Below, in pieces: positions 26,808 to 34,213 of a stretch of 64,000 bases of DNA. Below the pieces are notes generated by a model. It did not search any database. It was given only the letters and a program-made list of their open reading frames with translations, and had not been told where the DNA came from. Source of the stretch: Corynebacterium sp. HMSC074A01 (lineage in GTDB: Bacteria > Actinomycetota > Actinomycetes > Mycobacteriales > Mycobacteriaceae); assembly GCF_001831515.1 (NCBI RefSeq), contig NZ_KV825615.1:79014-143013 (forward strand), read 5' to 3'. Position 1 is the stretch's first letter. Every line of letters begins with the position of its first letter. The position numbers and the translations under genes are program-made.

Positions 26808-27815
26808 TTACGGGTTGGTCACGGTCAGCAGGACGGTGTCGCCGCGCCCAATCGGCGCGCGGGTGTACGCCAGCCACGGCTCGGGTGCCCCGTCGACAAG
26901 ACAGCGGATTTCGTACCGGCCGCCGGTGTATTGGCGCTCGACGACCTCACCCAGGATGGAGTTCTCCGGATACGAGACCGGGCGCTTTCCATCTTCCAGC
27001 ACCGTGACCTGGACGTTTTCGGGCCGGTTGTCCGGCAGCGTTGCGTGGGTGTTGGTCACGCCCACGAACCCGGCCACGAACGCATCGGCCGGGTGCTCAT
27101 AGAGCTCCACCGGCGCGGCGAACTGGCGCACCTCGCCCGCGTCCATCACGGCGACGCGATCCGACATCGCCAGGGCCTCGGCCTGGTCGTGCGTGACATA
27201 AATGACGGTGAGGTTCAGGTCGTATGCCAGCCGGGTCAGCTCGCTGCGAATCTGAGTGCGCAGCGCCGCGTCCAGTGCGGACAGCGGCTCGTCCATAAGC
27301 AGCAAATCTGGCTGCGAGACCAGCGCCCGCGCAATAGCGACGCGCTGCTGCTGACCACCGGACAGCTCGTTCGGCCGCTGCTCGGCCTTCGAGGAAATGT
27401 TGACCATGTCCATGGCCTCCGCCACTCGCCGCTGACGTTCTTTCGCATCCACCCTGGCGGAACCGGTAGTGAGCGGGAACTCCACGTTCTTCGCCACCGT
27501 CATATGCGGCCACAGCGCCAGATCCTGGAACACCATCGACAGATTGCGCTTATTCACCGGGGTATTCGTCTTCTCACCGAACACCTCGCGGCCGGCAAAC
27601 CTGATCGTGCCGGCATCCGGCGTCTCCAGCCCAGCAATGCAGCGCAACAGCGTCGATTTGCCGCAGCCGGAGGGCCCAAGGATCGATACAAACTCGCCCT
27701 TCGCAATGCTTATCGACGTCGCATGCAACCCCGTGCCATCAGCAAACTCACGCCTGACGTTCTCCAACTCAACCTGCGCGGTTGCAGTTTCCTTAGCGGC
27801 CGTCACTGTTGCCAC
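26808..27815 (-). CDS. ABC importer ATPase (Fe3+/phosphonate type)
   Basis: A 335-residue ATPase energising the adjacent permease. Walker A is GPSGCGKST (47-55), the signature is LSGGQQQR, Walker B LLLMDEP followed by the D-loop SALD, and the switch histidine is in VTHDQ. A C-terminal ~90-residue TOBE-type regulatory domain follows. The start overlaps the stop of the CYTH-like gene by 13 bases. A CGTCGATAAGC motif falls in codons Thr-Ser-Ile-Ser and forces the rare Ile codon ATA. Confidence 0.93.
   Translation of the reverse strand: MATVTAAKETATAQVELENVRREFADGTGLHATSISIAKGEFVSILGPSGCGKSTLLRCIAGLETPDAGTIRFAGREVFGEKTNTPVNKRNLSMVFQDLALWPHMTVAKNVEFPLTTGSARVDAKERQRRVAEAMDMVNISSKAEQRPNELSGGQQQRVAIARALVSQPDLLLMDEPLSALDAALRTQIRSELTRLAYDLNLTVIYVTHDQAEALAMSDRVAVMDAGEVRQFAAPVELYEHPADAFVAGFVGVTNTHATLPDNRPENVQVTVLEDGKRPVSYPENSILGEVVERQYTGGRYEIRCLVDGAPEPWLAYTRAPIGRGDTVLLTVTNP
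27708..27718 (-). repeat. Iterated 11-mer CGTCGATAAGC, copy 5
   Basis: Perfect copy on the coding strand of the ABC ATPase gene; read Thr-Ser-Ile-Ser with the rare ATA codon. Confidence 0.7.
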
Positions 27816-28651
27816 CCGCTTGCAAGCACTGTGCCTGTCTTAAAAGCGTCCTCGTGCTCAAGCAGTCCGACTTTTTCAAGCTCCGCGATCAGCGTCTCGC
27901 GCTTGCGGATCGCGTCCTTTCGAGAAGAGTCCTCTTCTGAGATCTCTACCCACACCTGGTCACCGAACTTGGCCACCTCGAGGTCAGTCTTGATGCCTCC
28001 CACTTCAACCCGCCATGTCTGCTGGTTGACGATACGAGACATCTTCAGATCAACGTCTGCAAGCGTGGTACCCGTTGCCTTCTTCAGCTTCCCGGGCTCC
28101 AGGTCAGCCACAATCGCTACCGCGTCGTCTACCGAAGGAATTTCGCACTGTGAAGTGACACACGCGGCGCTTTTCTTGTTGCTGAAGTCCAACGTCGACG
28201 TTGCAAAGCTTGCGTTGACCTGGGCGTCGTAGTTCGTATCTGATGAGTCGAAGTTCTGCTTTCGTGCCCGGTCCAAGCCGTCCTCCACGGTGCTCTTGGA
28301 CAGGGAGTTATCCCCCAGGGGAAGGCGGTACTTATACGTAATGTCGTAATTTTCCGCACTGTCTTTATGCCGCAGACGCGCCGTCCATCCATGGTTAGCC
28401 AGCATCCCGTCGGCAGTGTCGAAATAGACTGCTTGCTCCGATCCGGACTCGCTCAACACGTCAAAGTATGAACGGAACTGCGGAGACGGTGCACCTTGAG
28501 CATCAACTGCTGCATCGCTTAATCGCAGCTTGACCTGGTAGTCCGGAGTAGCTACCGCCGCAGCGCCCGCGTCCGGCACAGCGCAAAGCACCGACGCGAT
28601 ACATACAGCTAGCGCGGGGATTGCCCGTTTCTTCTTGAAAAACACCGGCAT
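27803..28651 (-). CDS. Exported CYTH-like domain protein
   Basis: A 282-residue protein with an N-terminal signal sequence (basic FFKKKR then a hydrophobic core to about residue 31) followed by a CYTH/triphosphate-tunnel-like fold: YQVKLRL (38-44, a degenerate ExExK), YFDTADGMLANHGWTARLR (76-94), YKYR (106-109) and a late VEVGGIKTDLEVAKFGDQVWVEI stretch typical of the second half of the barrel. CYTH enzymes hydrolyse triphosphates and are normally cytosolic, so export is unusual. A pair of cysteines (AACVTSQCEIP) may form a disulfide. It leads the ABC importer operon and overlaps the ATPase gene by 13 bases. Activity is uncertain because the first Glu pair is replaced. Confidence 0.75.
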   Translation of the reverse strand: MPVFFKKKRAIPALAVCIASVLCAVPDAGAAAVATPDYQVKLRLSDAAVDAQGAPSPQFRSYFDVLSESGSEQAVYFDTADGMLANHGWTARLRHKDSAENYDITYKYRLPLGDNSLSKSTVEDGLDRARKQNFDSSDTNYDAQVNASFATSTLDFSNKKSAACVTSQCEIPSVDDAVAIVADLEPGKLKKATGTTLADVDLKMSRIVNQQTWRVEVGGIKTDLEVAKFGDQVWVEISEEDSSRKDAIRKRETLIAELEKVGLLEHEDAFKTGTVLASGWQQ

Positions 28652-28665
28652 GACGTTAGGCAGCC

Positions 28666-28696
28666 AATGTAACCTTCACCCAAATTAGACGTGAAG
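28666..28696 (-). promoter_or_regulatory. Promoter and candidate operator of the CYTH-ABC operon
   Basis: Minus-strand -10 box TACATT (28666-28671) with an inverted repeat CTTCAC-N11-GTGAAG (28674-28696) directly upstream, between -35 and -10 positions. It looks like a repressor site; the regulator is unknown. Confidence 0.4.
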
Positions 28697-28716
28697 CTTA
28701 TGTAAATTCTTTCCGG

Positions 28717-29034
28717 TTAAGACCCCAGCGAGTCCACCGTCCACGCGAGCGTGACCATCCCTAGCCCGCACAGCGTGCAGAACGCCGCGTCGGCCTTGCG
28801 TGAGCGCACCGCGAGCAAGCCGAGGATTCGCGAGTCGCACAGATACCGCAGCGCCGCCAGCCACAGCATCGACGCCCCCAGCGTGAAGGTGGCGCGGCGC
28901 CAGTGCTCCGTGGCCGCGAACAGCCCGGAGGCGACAAACCCCACGACAAACAACGCCACCAGCGCCCACTGCACCATTTCTGGCAGGGGCGAGGGCGGGT
29001 TGCCGCGGTCGTGGGGGTTGTCGAGTGAGAGCAC
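28717..29034 (-). CDS. DUF3017 membrane protein
   Basis: About 105 residues with three predicted membrane helices (WALVALFVVGFVASGLFA; FTLGASMLWLAALRYL; AAFCTLCGLGMVTLAW). DUF3017 proteins regularly follow folD in actinobacteria, as here, where the GTG start (29034) lies five bases after the folD stop codon. Function unknown. The GTG is preferred because the longer frame would lie inside folD. Confidence 0.75.
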   Translation of the reverse strand: MLSLDNPHDRGNPPSPLPEMVQWALVALFVVGFVASGLFAATEHWRRATFTLGASMLWLAALRYLCDSRILGLLAVRSRKADAAFCTLCGLGMVTLAWTVDSLGS

Positions 29035-29038
29035 GAAT

Positions 29039-29902
29039 TTAGGCCTCGGCCAGACCGGCGGCGCGCTCTGCACTTTCCACGATGTTGCGGACCAGGAAGG
29101 TGCGCGTCATCGGGCCGACACCGCCCGGGTTCGGGGAGACCCAACCGGCCTTCTCCCAGACATCCGGGTGCAGATCGCCGACGGTTTTGCCGTCAACGCG
29201 GGACACGCCGACGTCGAGAAGCGCGGCACCCTCCTTAATCATGTCGGCCGTAATCATGTGGGGCTTGCCCGCTGCCGCGATGATGACGTCGGCGCGGCGT
29301 GTCTCTGCGGCGAGATCCTTGGTGCCGGTGTGGCAGAGCACGGCGGTGGCGTTGACGTTGCGGGAGGTGAACATGAGCGAGATCGGGCGGCCGACGGTCA
29401 CGCCGCGGCCGATGACGCACACGATCGCGCCGTTAAGGTCCACGCCGAAGCGCTCGAGCAGCTTGATGGAGCCGTTCGGGGTGCACGGCAGCGGTGCTGG
29501 CTCGTTGAGGACAAGCTTGCCCAAATTGACCGGGTGCAGGCCGTCGGCGTCCTTGCCCGGGTCGATAAGGCCCAGGATGCGGTTTTCGTCCAGGTGCTTC
29601 GGCAGGGGAAGCTGGACGATGTAGCCGGTCACGGCATCGTCCTCGTTCAGCTCGCGGATGACCTCCTCGAGCTGCTCCTGCGTGGTGTCCTCGGGCAGCT
29701 CCTTCATGATGGAGGCGATGCCGAGTTCCTCGCAGTCGCGGTGCTTCATGCGCACGTAGTTCTGGCTCGCCGGGTCCTCCCCCACCAGCACGGTGGCCAG
29801 ACCCGGGGTGACGCCCCGCTCCTTCAGCGCAGCAACGCGCCCCTTCAGATCCGCGAAAATCTCCTCGCGGTAGAGTTTTCCGTCCAATTTGATCGCAGTC
29901 AC
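29039..29902 (-). CDS. folD: Methylenetetrahydrofolate dehydrogenase/cyclohydrolase
   Basis: Bifunctional one-carbon enzyme interconverting 5,10-methylene- and 10-formyl-tetrahydrofolate. From GTG 29902 it has 287 residues, the standard length, with the catalytic YVRMKHRD (Tyr and Lys), QLPLPKH, Rossmann motif GRGVTVGRP and the signature [11 protein letters not shown] is chosen over upstream in-frame ATGs because TAGGAT lies seven bases before it. Transcribed divergently from trmL, with overlapping -10 boxes. Downstream partner is DUF3017. Confidence 0.95.
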   Translation of the reverse strand: MTAIKLDGKLYREEIFADLKGRVAALKERGVTPGLATVLVGEDPASQNYVRMKHRDCEELGIASIMKELPEDTTQEQLEEVIRELNEDDAVTGYIVQLPLPKHLDENRILGLIDPGKDADGLHPVNLGKLVLNEPAPLPCTPNGSIKLLERFGVDLNGAIVCVIGRGVTVGRPISLMFTSRNVNATAVLCHTGTKDLAAETRRADVIIAAAGKPHMITADMIKEGAALLDVGVSRVDGKTVGDLHPDVWEKAGWVSPNPGGVGPMTRTFLVRNIVESAERAAGLAEA

Positions 29903-29909
29903 GCACCCC

Positions 29910-29919
29910 ATCCTAGACT
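29910..29919. promoter_or_regulatory. Overlapping divergent -10 boxes of folD and trmL
   Basis: ATCCTAGACT holds TAGGAT on the minus strand (seven bases before folD GTG) and TAGACT on the plus strand (six bases before trmL GTG). The two hexamers share the central TA within CTAG. Confidence 0.6.
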
Positions 29920-29925
29920 GTCGGT

Positions 29926-30396
29926 GTGTGCGCACTTCACGTCATCTTTGATAACCCCGTCATCCCAGGCAACACCGGCAACGCGATCCGGCTCTGCGCG
30001 AATACTGGTGCGGTGCTGCACCTGGTCGAGCCGCTCGGCTTCAGCTTCGATGACAAACACCTCAAGCGTGCAGGCCTGGACTACCACGACCTCGCCGATG
30101 TGCAGATCCACCCGGATATCGAGGCCTGCTTCGCAGCCCTCAGCGACGCGCGCATCTTCGCGTTTACCACCAAGGCCACTTCCTACTACCAGGACGTGTC
30201 CTACCAGGACGGCGACGCGCTGCTCTTCGGTACCGAGCCGACCGGGCTGCCGGAGGCGCACAGCCACCACCCGAAGGTGACCGACCAGGTGCGCATCCCC
30301 ATGTTGCCGAGCCGGCGCTCGATGAACCTGTCCAACTCCGCAGCCGTCGCCGTGTTCGAAGCCTGGCGGCAGATGGGGTTTGCGGGCGGGGTGTAA
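29926..30396 (+). CDS. trmL: tRNA (cytidine/uridine-2'-O-)-methyltransferase TrmL-like
   Basis: SPOUT methyltransferase of 156 residues that methylates the wobble ribose of leucine tRNAs in the family's best-known member. Motifs: [15 protein letters not shown] at the N-terminus, [11 protein letters not shown], and the knot-forming [19 protein letters not shown] at the C-terminus. GTG start six bases after a -10 box, so leaderless. Convergent with the MOSC gene one base away. Confidence 0.93.
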   Translation: MCALHVIFDNPVIPGNTGNAIRLCANTGAVLHLVEPLGFSFDDKHLKRAGLDYHDLADVQIHPDIEACFAALSDARIFAFTTKATSYYQDVSYQDGDALLFGTEPTGLPEAHSHHPKVTDQVRIPMLPSRRSMNLSNSAAVAVFEAWRQMGFAGGV

Positions 30397-30397
30397 C

Positions 30398-31042
30398 TCA
30401 CCCGAACCGGGCGTCCAGGCGCTCCTGGTACAGCGGCGGCATGATGCGCAGCTCCCACAGGCGTCGAGAGAGATCCGTATCCCCCATTTTCGCGCGGAAG
30501 GCCTCTCCCATGGTGAATCCGTGGTCAGGCTCGTCGAGTACCTCGATCGTGTCTCCCGGCGCGATTGTGCCTTCCTTGTTCACGCGGAAGTAGCAGCCGC
30601 AGTCCCCGCTGCGGGTAAAGGCTTTGATCCACTGCGGCTCGCCGATCCACGCCGCGAAGGTACGGCACGGCGAGCGCGGCACGCTGACCTCGAGTTCCAC
30701 CTCGCCGATGCGGAAGCGCTGGTTGATCAGCACCGAGGTCCAGTCGATGCCTTCGGTGGTGAGGTTTTCACCAAACACGCCGTTGTCCAGCGGGTAGCTC
30801 AATTGGTTACCCCACCAGTCGAGGCGTTCGCGGCTGAAGGCGTACACCGCCTTCTGGGCGCCGCCGTGGTGGGCGGTATCGCCGATAACGTCACCAACCA
30901 CGCCGCTGCCGTCGCCGTAGTTCGGCCCCGGGGCCACCACGTCGAGGCGTGCGGCTGGCTGTTTATTAATGCCGCTTTGCCGCGCCGCCCCGCCGGGGTC
31001 CTGTTGCGGGCGGGCAATATTCACGCTCAGTACACGGTTCAT
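30398..31042 (-). CDS. MOSC domain protein (YiiM-like)
   Basis: A 214-residue protein with a MOSC domain: AVYAFSRERLDWW, NGVFGENLTTEGIDW and the conserved cysteine in VPRSPCRTFA; a YiiM-type 3-alpha C-terminus follows. MOSC proteins bind molybdenum cofactor and, in YiiM, reduce N-hydroxylated compounds. Start chosen at ATG 31042 (MNRVLSV) because TAGCCT ends eight bases upstream. No molybdoenzyme gene lies nearby. Confidence 0.88.
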   Translation of the reverse strand: MNRVLSVNIARPQQDPGGAARQSGINKQPAARLDVVAPGPNYGDGSGVVGDVIGDTAHHGGAQKAVYAFSRERLDWWGNQLSYPLDNGVFGENLTTEGIDWTSVLINQRFRIGEVELEVSVPRSPCRTFAAWIGEPQWIKAFTRSGDCGCYFRVNKEGTIAPGDTIEVLDEPDHGFTMGEAFRAKMGDTDLSRRLWELRIMPPLYQERLDARFG

Positions 31043-31050
31043 GCTGGCCA

Positions 31051-31056
31051 AGGCTA
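31051..31056 (-). promoter_or_regulatory. -10 box of the MOSC gene (leaderless)
   Basis: TAGCCT on the minus strand, eight bases before ATG 31042. Confidence 0.55.
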
Positions 31057-31145
31057 CCTGCGTTAAGCATTCCTCCATCGCTTTTCCATGCAACTGTTAA
31101 AATCTGTGCCTGTTCCTGGCCCGACACACCCAAGTGAGCCCCGCC

Positions 31146-32120
31146 ATGCATTCTCCCGCGTCACGTTTCCGCCTGATCGCCGCACTTGCTGCCTCAGCGC
31201 TGCTTGTATCCTGCGGGGATTCCTCCGATGCTGACTTGGAGGCCTACCAAGCCGAGCAGGACGCTGCCGTGTCAGAAATTGCGGACATGCTGCAGGACTC
31301 CTACACGCCACAGCCCAGCACCTCTGCCACCAAGCAATCGCGCTACCAGACAGAGCCCGACTACCAGGACCACCGGAGCTACGAGAGCTACCCCAGCCAG
31401 CACGCGGAGCCGCCGATCCAGCGCGAGGTCATCGACCCCCGCAACGACTCCTCCGGACAAAGCGGCCGCGACGACAACCGGGGCGTGTACTACCACAACT
31501 CCGTGGACTGGGAGTGGCTGAAGCAGCCCGGCGGGGTCGTACCGGGCGGACGGATCTACAACGAGACGGGGAATATGAACTGCTCGACGGGCTTTTTGGC
31601 GTCCCGGGGCGAGCGCGTCTTCATCATCACAGCGGGCCACTGCGGTGGGCGCGGCGACCAGTTCTACGTGGAGGACGCCCAGGGCAACTGGGCGTACGCG
31701 GGCGAGATGGTGGAATCCTACCTAGAGCAGAGCGCCGACGGCAGCGTCATCGGCGCGGATATTGGGCTGATCGAGCTCACCGGCAACGCCCAGTATTCCT
31801 CCACGCTCCCGCTCGACCTGCCGCTACGCGGCTGGATCACCCCTCAGGAAGCGCAGGCTCGCGGCATGATGATCTGCCGCCTTGGCGCCACCACCGGCTA
31901 CTCCTGCGGTGAGTTCGACAGCATCGGCAACAATGGACTGTTCTACTTCCGCAGCATCACCGACCGCGGCGATTCCGGCGGCGCGATCTTCGCCGTCGAC
32001 AACTCCGGCGTGTGGGCCGTGGGTGTGAACTCCAACGTCTCCGACGCCAACAAGACCCTCGTGGGCGCGATGGAGATCGGCAGCGCCATCGAGTACTGGG
32101 GCCTCACCATCCACGGCTAG
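31146..32120 (+). CDS. Trypsin-like serine protease lipoprotein
   Basis: Surface-anchored protease of 324 residues. The signal sequence ends in the lipobox LLVSC (Cys23), followed by a ~90-residue polar, Gln/Ser/Pro-rich tether. The chymotrypsin-fold catalytic residues are His165 (TAGHC), Asp205 (GADIGL) and Ser277 (RGDSGG). Four cysteines could form two disulfides. Start could also be GTG 31134, twelve bases upstream; neither has a ribosome site, and a TAAAAT box lies at about 31096. The stop codon shares CTAG with the convergent PH-domain gene. Confidence 0.88.
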   Translation: MHSPASRFRLIAALAASALLVSCGDSSDADLEAYQAEQDAAVSEIADMLQDSYTPQPSTSATKQSRYQTEPDYQDHRSYESYPSQHAEPPIQREVIDPRNDSSGQSGRDDNRGVYYHNSVDWEWLKQPGGVVPGGRIYNETGNMNCSTGFLASRGERVFIITAGHCGGRGDQFYVEDAQGNWAYAGEMVESYLEQSADGSVIGADIGLIELTGNAQYSSTLPLDLPLRGWITPQEAQARGMMICRLGATTGYSCGEFDSIGNNGLFYFRSITDRGDSGGAIFAVDNSGVWAVGVNSNVSDANKTLVGAMEIGSAIEYWGLTIHG

Positions 32121-33475
32121 AAGTCAGGAACGTCCGCCGCTTCCAGGGCGGGCAGGGTGCGGGTGCGTAGGGCGTCGACAAGCGAGCGGGCCTGCGTGTC
32201 CTCAACATCGCGCGCGGTCATCCGCACCGCGCCGGGCACGAGGTCGAAGCGCACGTGCGCGAGGCCGAGTCGGCGCTGCAGCGGGCCCTGCTTGAAGGTG
32301 AGCTCCTGGATGTGCGGGATTTTGACCACCTGGAAGCGGCGGGTCAGCCGCCCAAACGTCACGCGCGCTGTGCCGCGGGTAGTGTCCACGGCGACGCTCT
32401 GGTGCCGCCAGTCCACCGGCGAGACCCAGCGGGCTTTGCGCGGGCTGCGCGCGGAAAACGTCGCGTCGGCTGCTACGGGCCCGGTGAGCTCGCGGGCGAC
32501 AAGCGGGCCGATCGCGTCGATGACCTGCGCGGCCTGCGCGTAGGTGCCCACCGGCAAAAGCTTTGAAGTGCCCGAGGCCTTGTTCATCTCGGAGCCGTAG
32601 CCGGCCACTGTCACCGAGACCTGCCACCAGCCGAACACGCGCCACAGCATCGGTCGCTTGAGCTGGACTGCGTGGATGCGGTCGATGGGCACCGCTTGTC
32701 GACGTCGATTGGCCAACCCGTACGTCAAGTTGATCACCTCGCCGTCAACGGACGAGTGGAAGCGCCACGACTGGTCGATCGTGCGCCAGATCTGCGGCAC
32801 GAAGCTCACCAGCACCGGCACGACCGCGGCGATGCTTAAGCCGGACCAGACCGGGATGGTCGCCCACGCCACCGTGAACAGGGTGGAAAACTGCAGCGCC
32901 GCCGCGGCCAGGGAACGCTTGATCGGAATCGGGTCGACGAGTGCGGGGGTTGCGGTGGGTACGTCGAAGGCGGCATCGTCAAGGTTGTCAAGCAGGTCCT
33001 GGCCCTGCATGCGCGCCAGGATCTCCTTGCGCAGCGCCTCGGCCTCGGCGCGCGGGAGGTAGGCGATCTCAATGTTGGCCTGCGCGCCGCCGGCCGCCTC
33101 GATACGCACCCCGGCCAGCCCGAACAGGCGCGGGGCGAAGGGCTCGACGATGTCCACAGCCTGGACGCGGTCGTAGCGCGCGGTACGGATCTGCGTGGTG
33201 AGCACGCCGCGGCGCATCTCGATTTCCTCGTCGTCCACGCGAAACCCAGTCCGCGCCCACCACAACTGCGAGACCCCGAAGAGCACGAGCAAGGCCAGCA
33301 CTACGGCGCCGAGCGTCCACGCGGCCGCGGTAAGCCCGTAGTCGCCTTCTGAGAGCCAGTTGTAGATGGGCATGGTGAAGTTGAACGCGGCGATGGCGAG
33401 CAACGCAAGCAGCGTCGCCCACACGCGCAGCAGGGGACTTAAACGGTGGACGCGGCGATACTGCATCTCTTTCAC
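32117..33475 (-). CDS. Bacterial PH-domain membrane protein (YdbT-like)
   Basis: A ~452-residue membrane protein with two N-terminal helices, then bPH2 domains separated by a second helical pair (residues ~190-235). Features: FRVDDEEIEMRRGVLTTQIRTARYDRVQAVD in the first domain and GLANRRRQAVPIDRIHAVQLKR in the second; a third, weaker unit ends the protein. The GTG start overlaps the stop of the upstream bPH2 gene (GTGA), indicating coupling. Such YdbS/YdbT pairs are widespread; in Bacillus they affect resistance to bacteriocins and membrane stress. ATG 33466 is the alternative start. Confidence 0.85.
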   Translation of the reverse strand: MKEMQYRRVHRLSPLLRVWATLLALLAIAAFNFTMPIYNWLSEGDYGLTAAAWTLGAVVLALLVLFGVSQLWWARTGFRVDDEEIEMRRGVLTTQIRTARYDRVQAVDIVEPFAPRLFGLAGVRIEAAGGAQANIEIAYLPRAEAEALRKEILARMQGQDLLDNLDDAAFDVPTATPALVDPIPIKRSLAAAALQFSTLFTVAWATIPVWSGLSIAAVVPVLVSFVPQIWRTIDQSWRFHSSVDGEVINLTYGLANRRRQAVPIDRIHAVQLKRPMLWRVFGWWQVSVTVAGYGSEMNKASGTSKLLPVGTYAQAAQVIDAIGPLVARELTGPVAADATFSARSPRKARWVSPVDWRHQSVAVDTTRGTARVTFGRLTRRFQVVKIPHIQELTFKQGPLQRRLGLAHVRFDLVPGAVRMTARDVEDTQARSLVDALRTRTLPALEAADVPDF

Positions 33476-33984
33476 AGGCCGCTCATCCGTTCGCGCGCCT
33501 TGACGGCCAGGCGGTCGCGCAGCGCGTCCGCCTCGGCTGCAGGCAGACCGGGCAGGCTCGCATCCGAGGTTGTCGACGCCGTGTTGACCTCCAGCTTTTT
33601 CAGACCCAGGGCGCGGGAGATGGGGCCGGAGGTGACGTCGACAAACTGCACGCGCCCGTAAGGCACGACCGTCATGATGTGCCACATCTTGCCCTTGCTC
33701 AGCACCAGGTCATCCTCTGTTTCCAGCCACCCCATATTGCGCACCTGGAAGGGGATGAGGAAGTACTGCCAGACGAAGTAGACCGCGCACACTCCGAGCG
33801 GGATGGCCCAGCCCCAGCCCCACTTCCACCAAGCGAAGCCCAAAAAGCCCAGCACAATCAGCGCCCAGATCGTGTTGGAGACTAGCTTCGGCACCATCAG
33901 TTTCGGCGAGACGCGGTGCATCTGCTCCACGGATGTCGGCAGCTGCGGGGCTGCGGGTTCTGGTGTGAGCGGGGTGGTTGACAT
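33472..33984 (-). CDS. Bacterial PH-domain membrane protein (YdbS-like)
   Basis: A 170-residue partner of the YdbT-like protein: a polar N-terminus, two membrane helices (IWALIVLGFLGFAWW; AIPLGVCAVYFVWQYFLIP) and one bPH2 domain with the typical LVLSKGKMWHIMTVVPYGRVQFVDV. Start at ATG 33984 is supported by TAGGTT seven bases upstream. It ends in a four-base overlap with its neighbour, so the two are a coupled pair. Confidence 0.87.
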   Translation of the reverse strand: MSTTPLTPEPAAPQLPTSVEQMHRVSPKLMVPKLVSNTIWALIVLGFLGFAWWKWGWGWAIPLGVCAVYFVWQYFLIPFQVRNMGWLETEDDLVLSKGKMWHIMTVVPYGRVQFVDVTSGPISRALGLKKLEVNTASTTSDASLPGLPAAEADALRDRLAVKARERMSGL

Positions 33985-33991
33985 GGTGGTC

Positions 33992-33997
33992 AACCTA
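33992..33997 (-). promoter_or_regulatory. -10 box of the bPH2 operon (leaderless)
   Basis: TAGGTT on the minus strand, seven bases before ATG 33984. Confidence 0.5.
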
Positions 33998-34052
33998 CCA
34001 AAGACCTCGCTTGGTCTTGCTGCGAGTCGGTGATGTTAGGGCTGATGGACTT

Positions 34053-34187
34053 TCAGCTGTACACACTGCACTCAGACTCAAGCTCATCTAGGGAAACAGT
34101 TTCGATCTCTCCTCGGCGTACTGCTTCTGCTTCCGCCTCGAGCGCAGAAATGTATTCCCGTGCATCCGGTCGCTGCCCCTGCTCCAT
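34053..34187 (-). CDS. Small acidic protein of 44 residues, function unknown
   Basis: Short ORF starting MEQGQRPDAREYISAL and ending ESECSVYS, acidic and predicted helical. TAAACT lies seven bases before its ATG, the same promoter spacing as the larger leaderless genes here, and codon use is ordinary. It begins 26 bases after the dnaE2 stop on the same strand. The pattern EAVRRGEIETVSLDELE faintly recalls antitoxins of the Phd/RelB kind, but no toxin gene adjoins and I do not assign a family. Confidence 0.45.
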   Translation of the reverse strand: MEQGQRPDAREYISALEAEAEAVRRGEIETVSLDELESECSVYS

Positions 34188-34194
34188 ATTCACG

Positions 34195-34200
34195 AGTTTA
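34195..34200 (-). promoter_or_regulatory. -10 box of the 44-residue ORF
   Basis: TAAACT on the minus strand, seven bases before ATG 34187. Confidence 0.4.
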
Positions 34201-34213
34201 CGACACCGCTCCT

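Noticed and set aside
28654..28679. TTAGG...ACCTT sequence before the CYTH-ABC operon as a DtxR box
   Set aside because: The half-sites are two bases too far apart and the inner positions do not match the 19-bp DtxR consensus.
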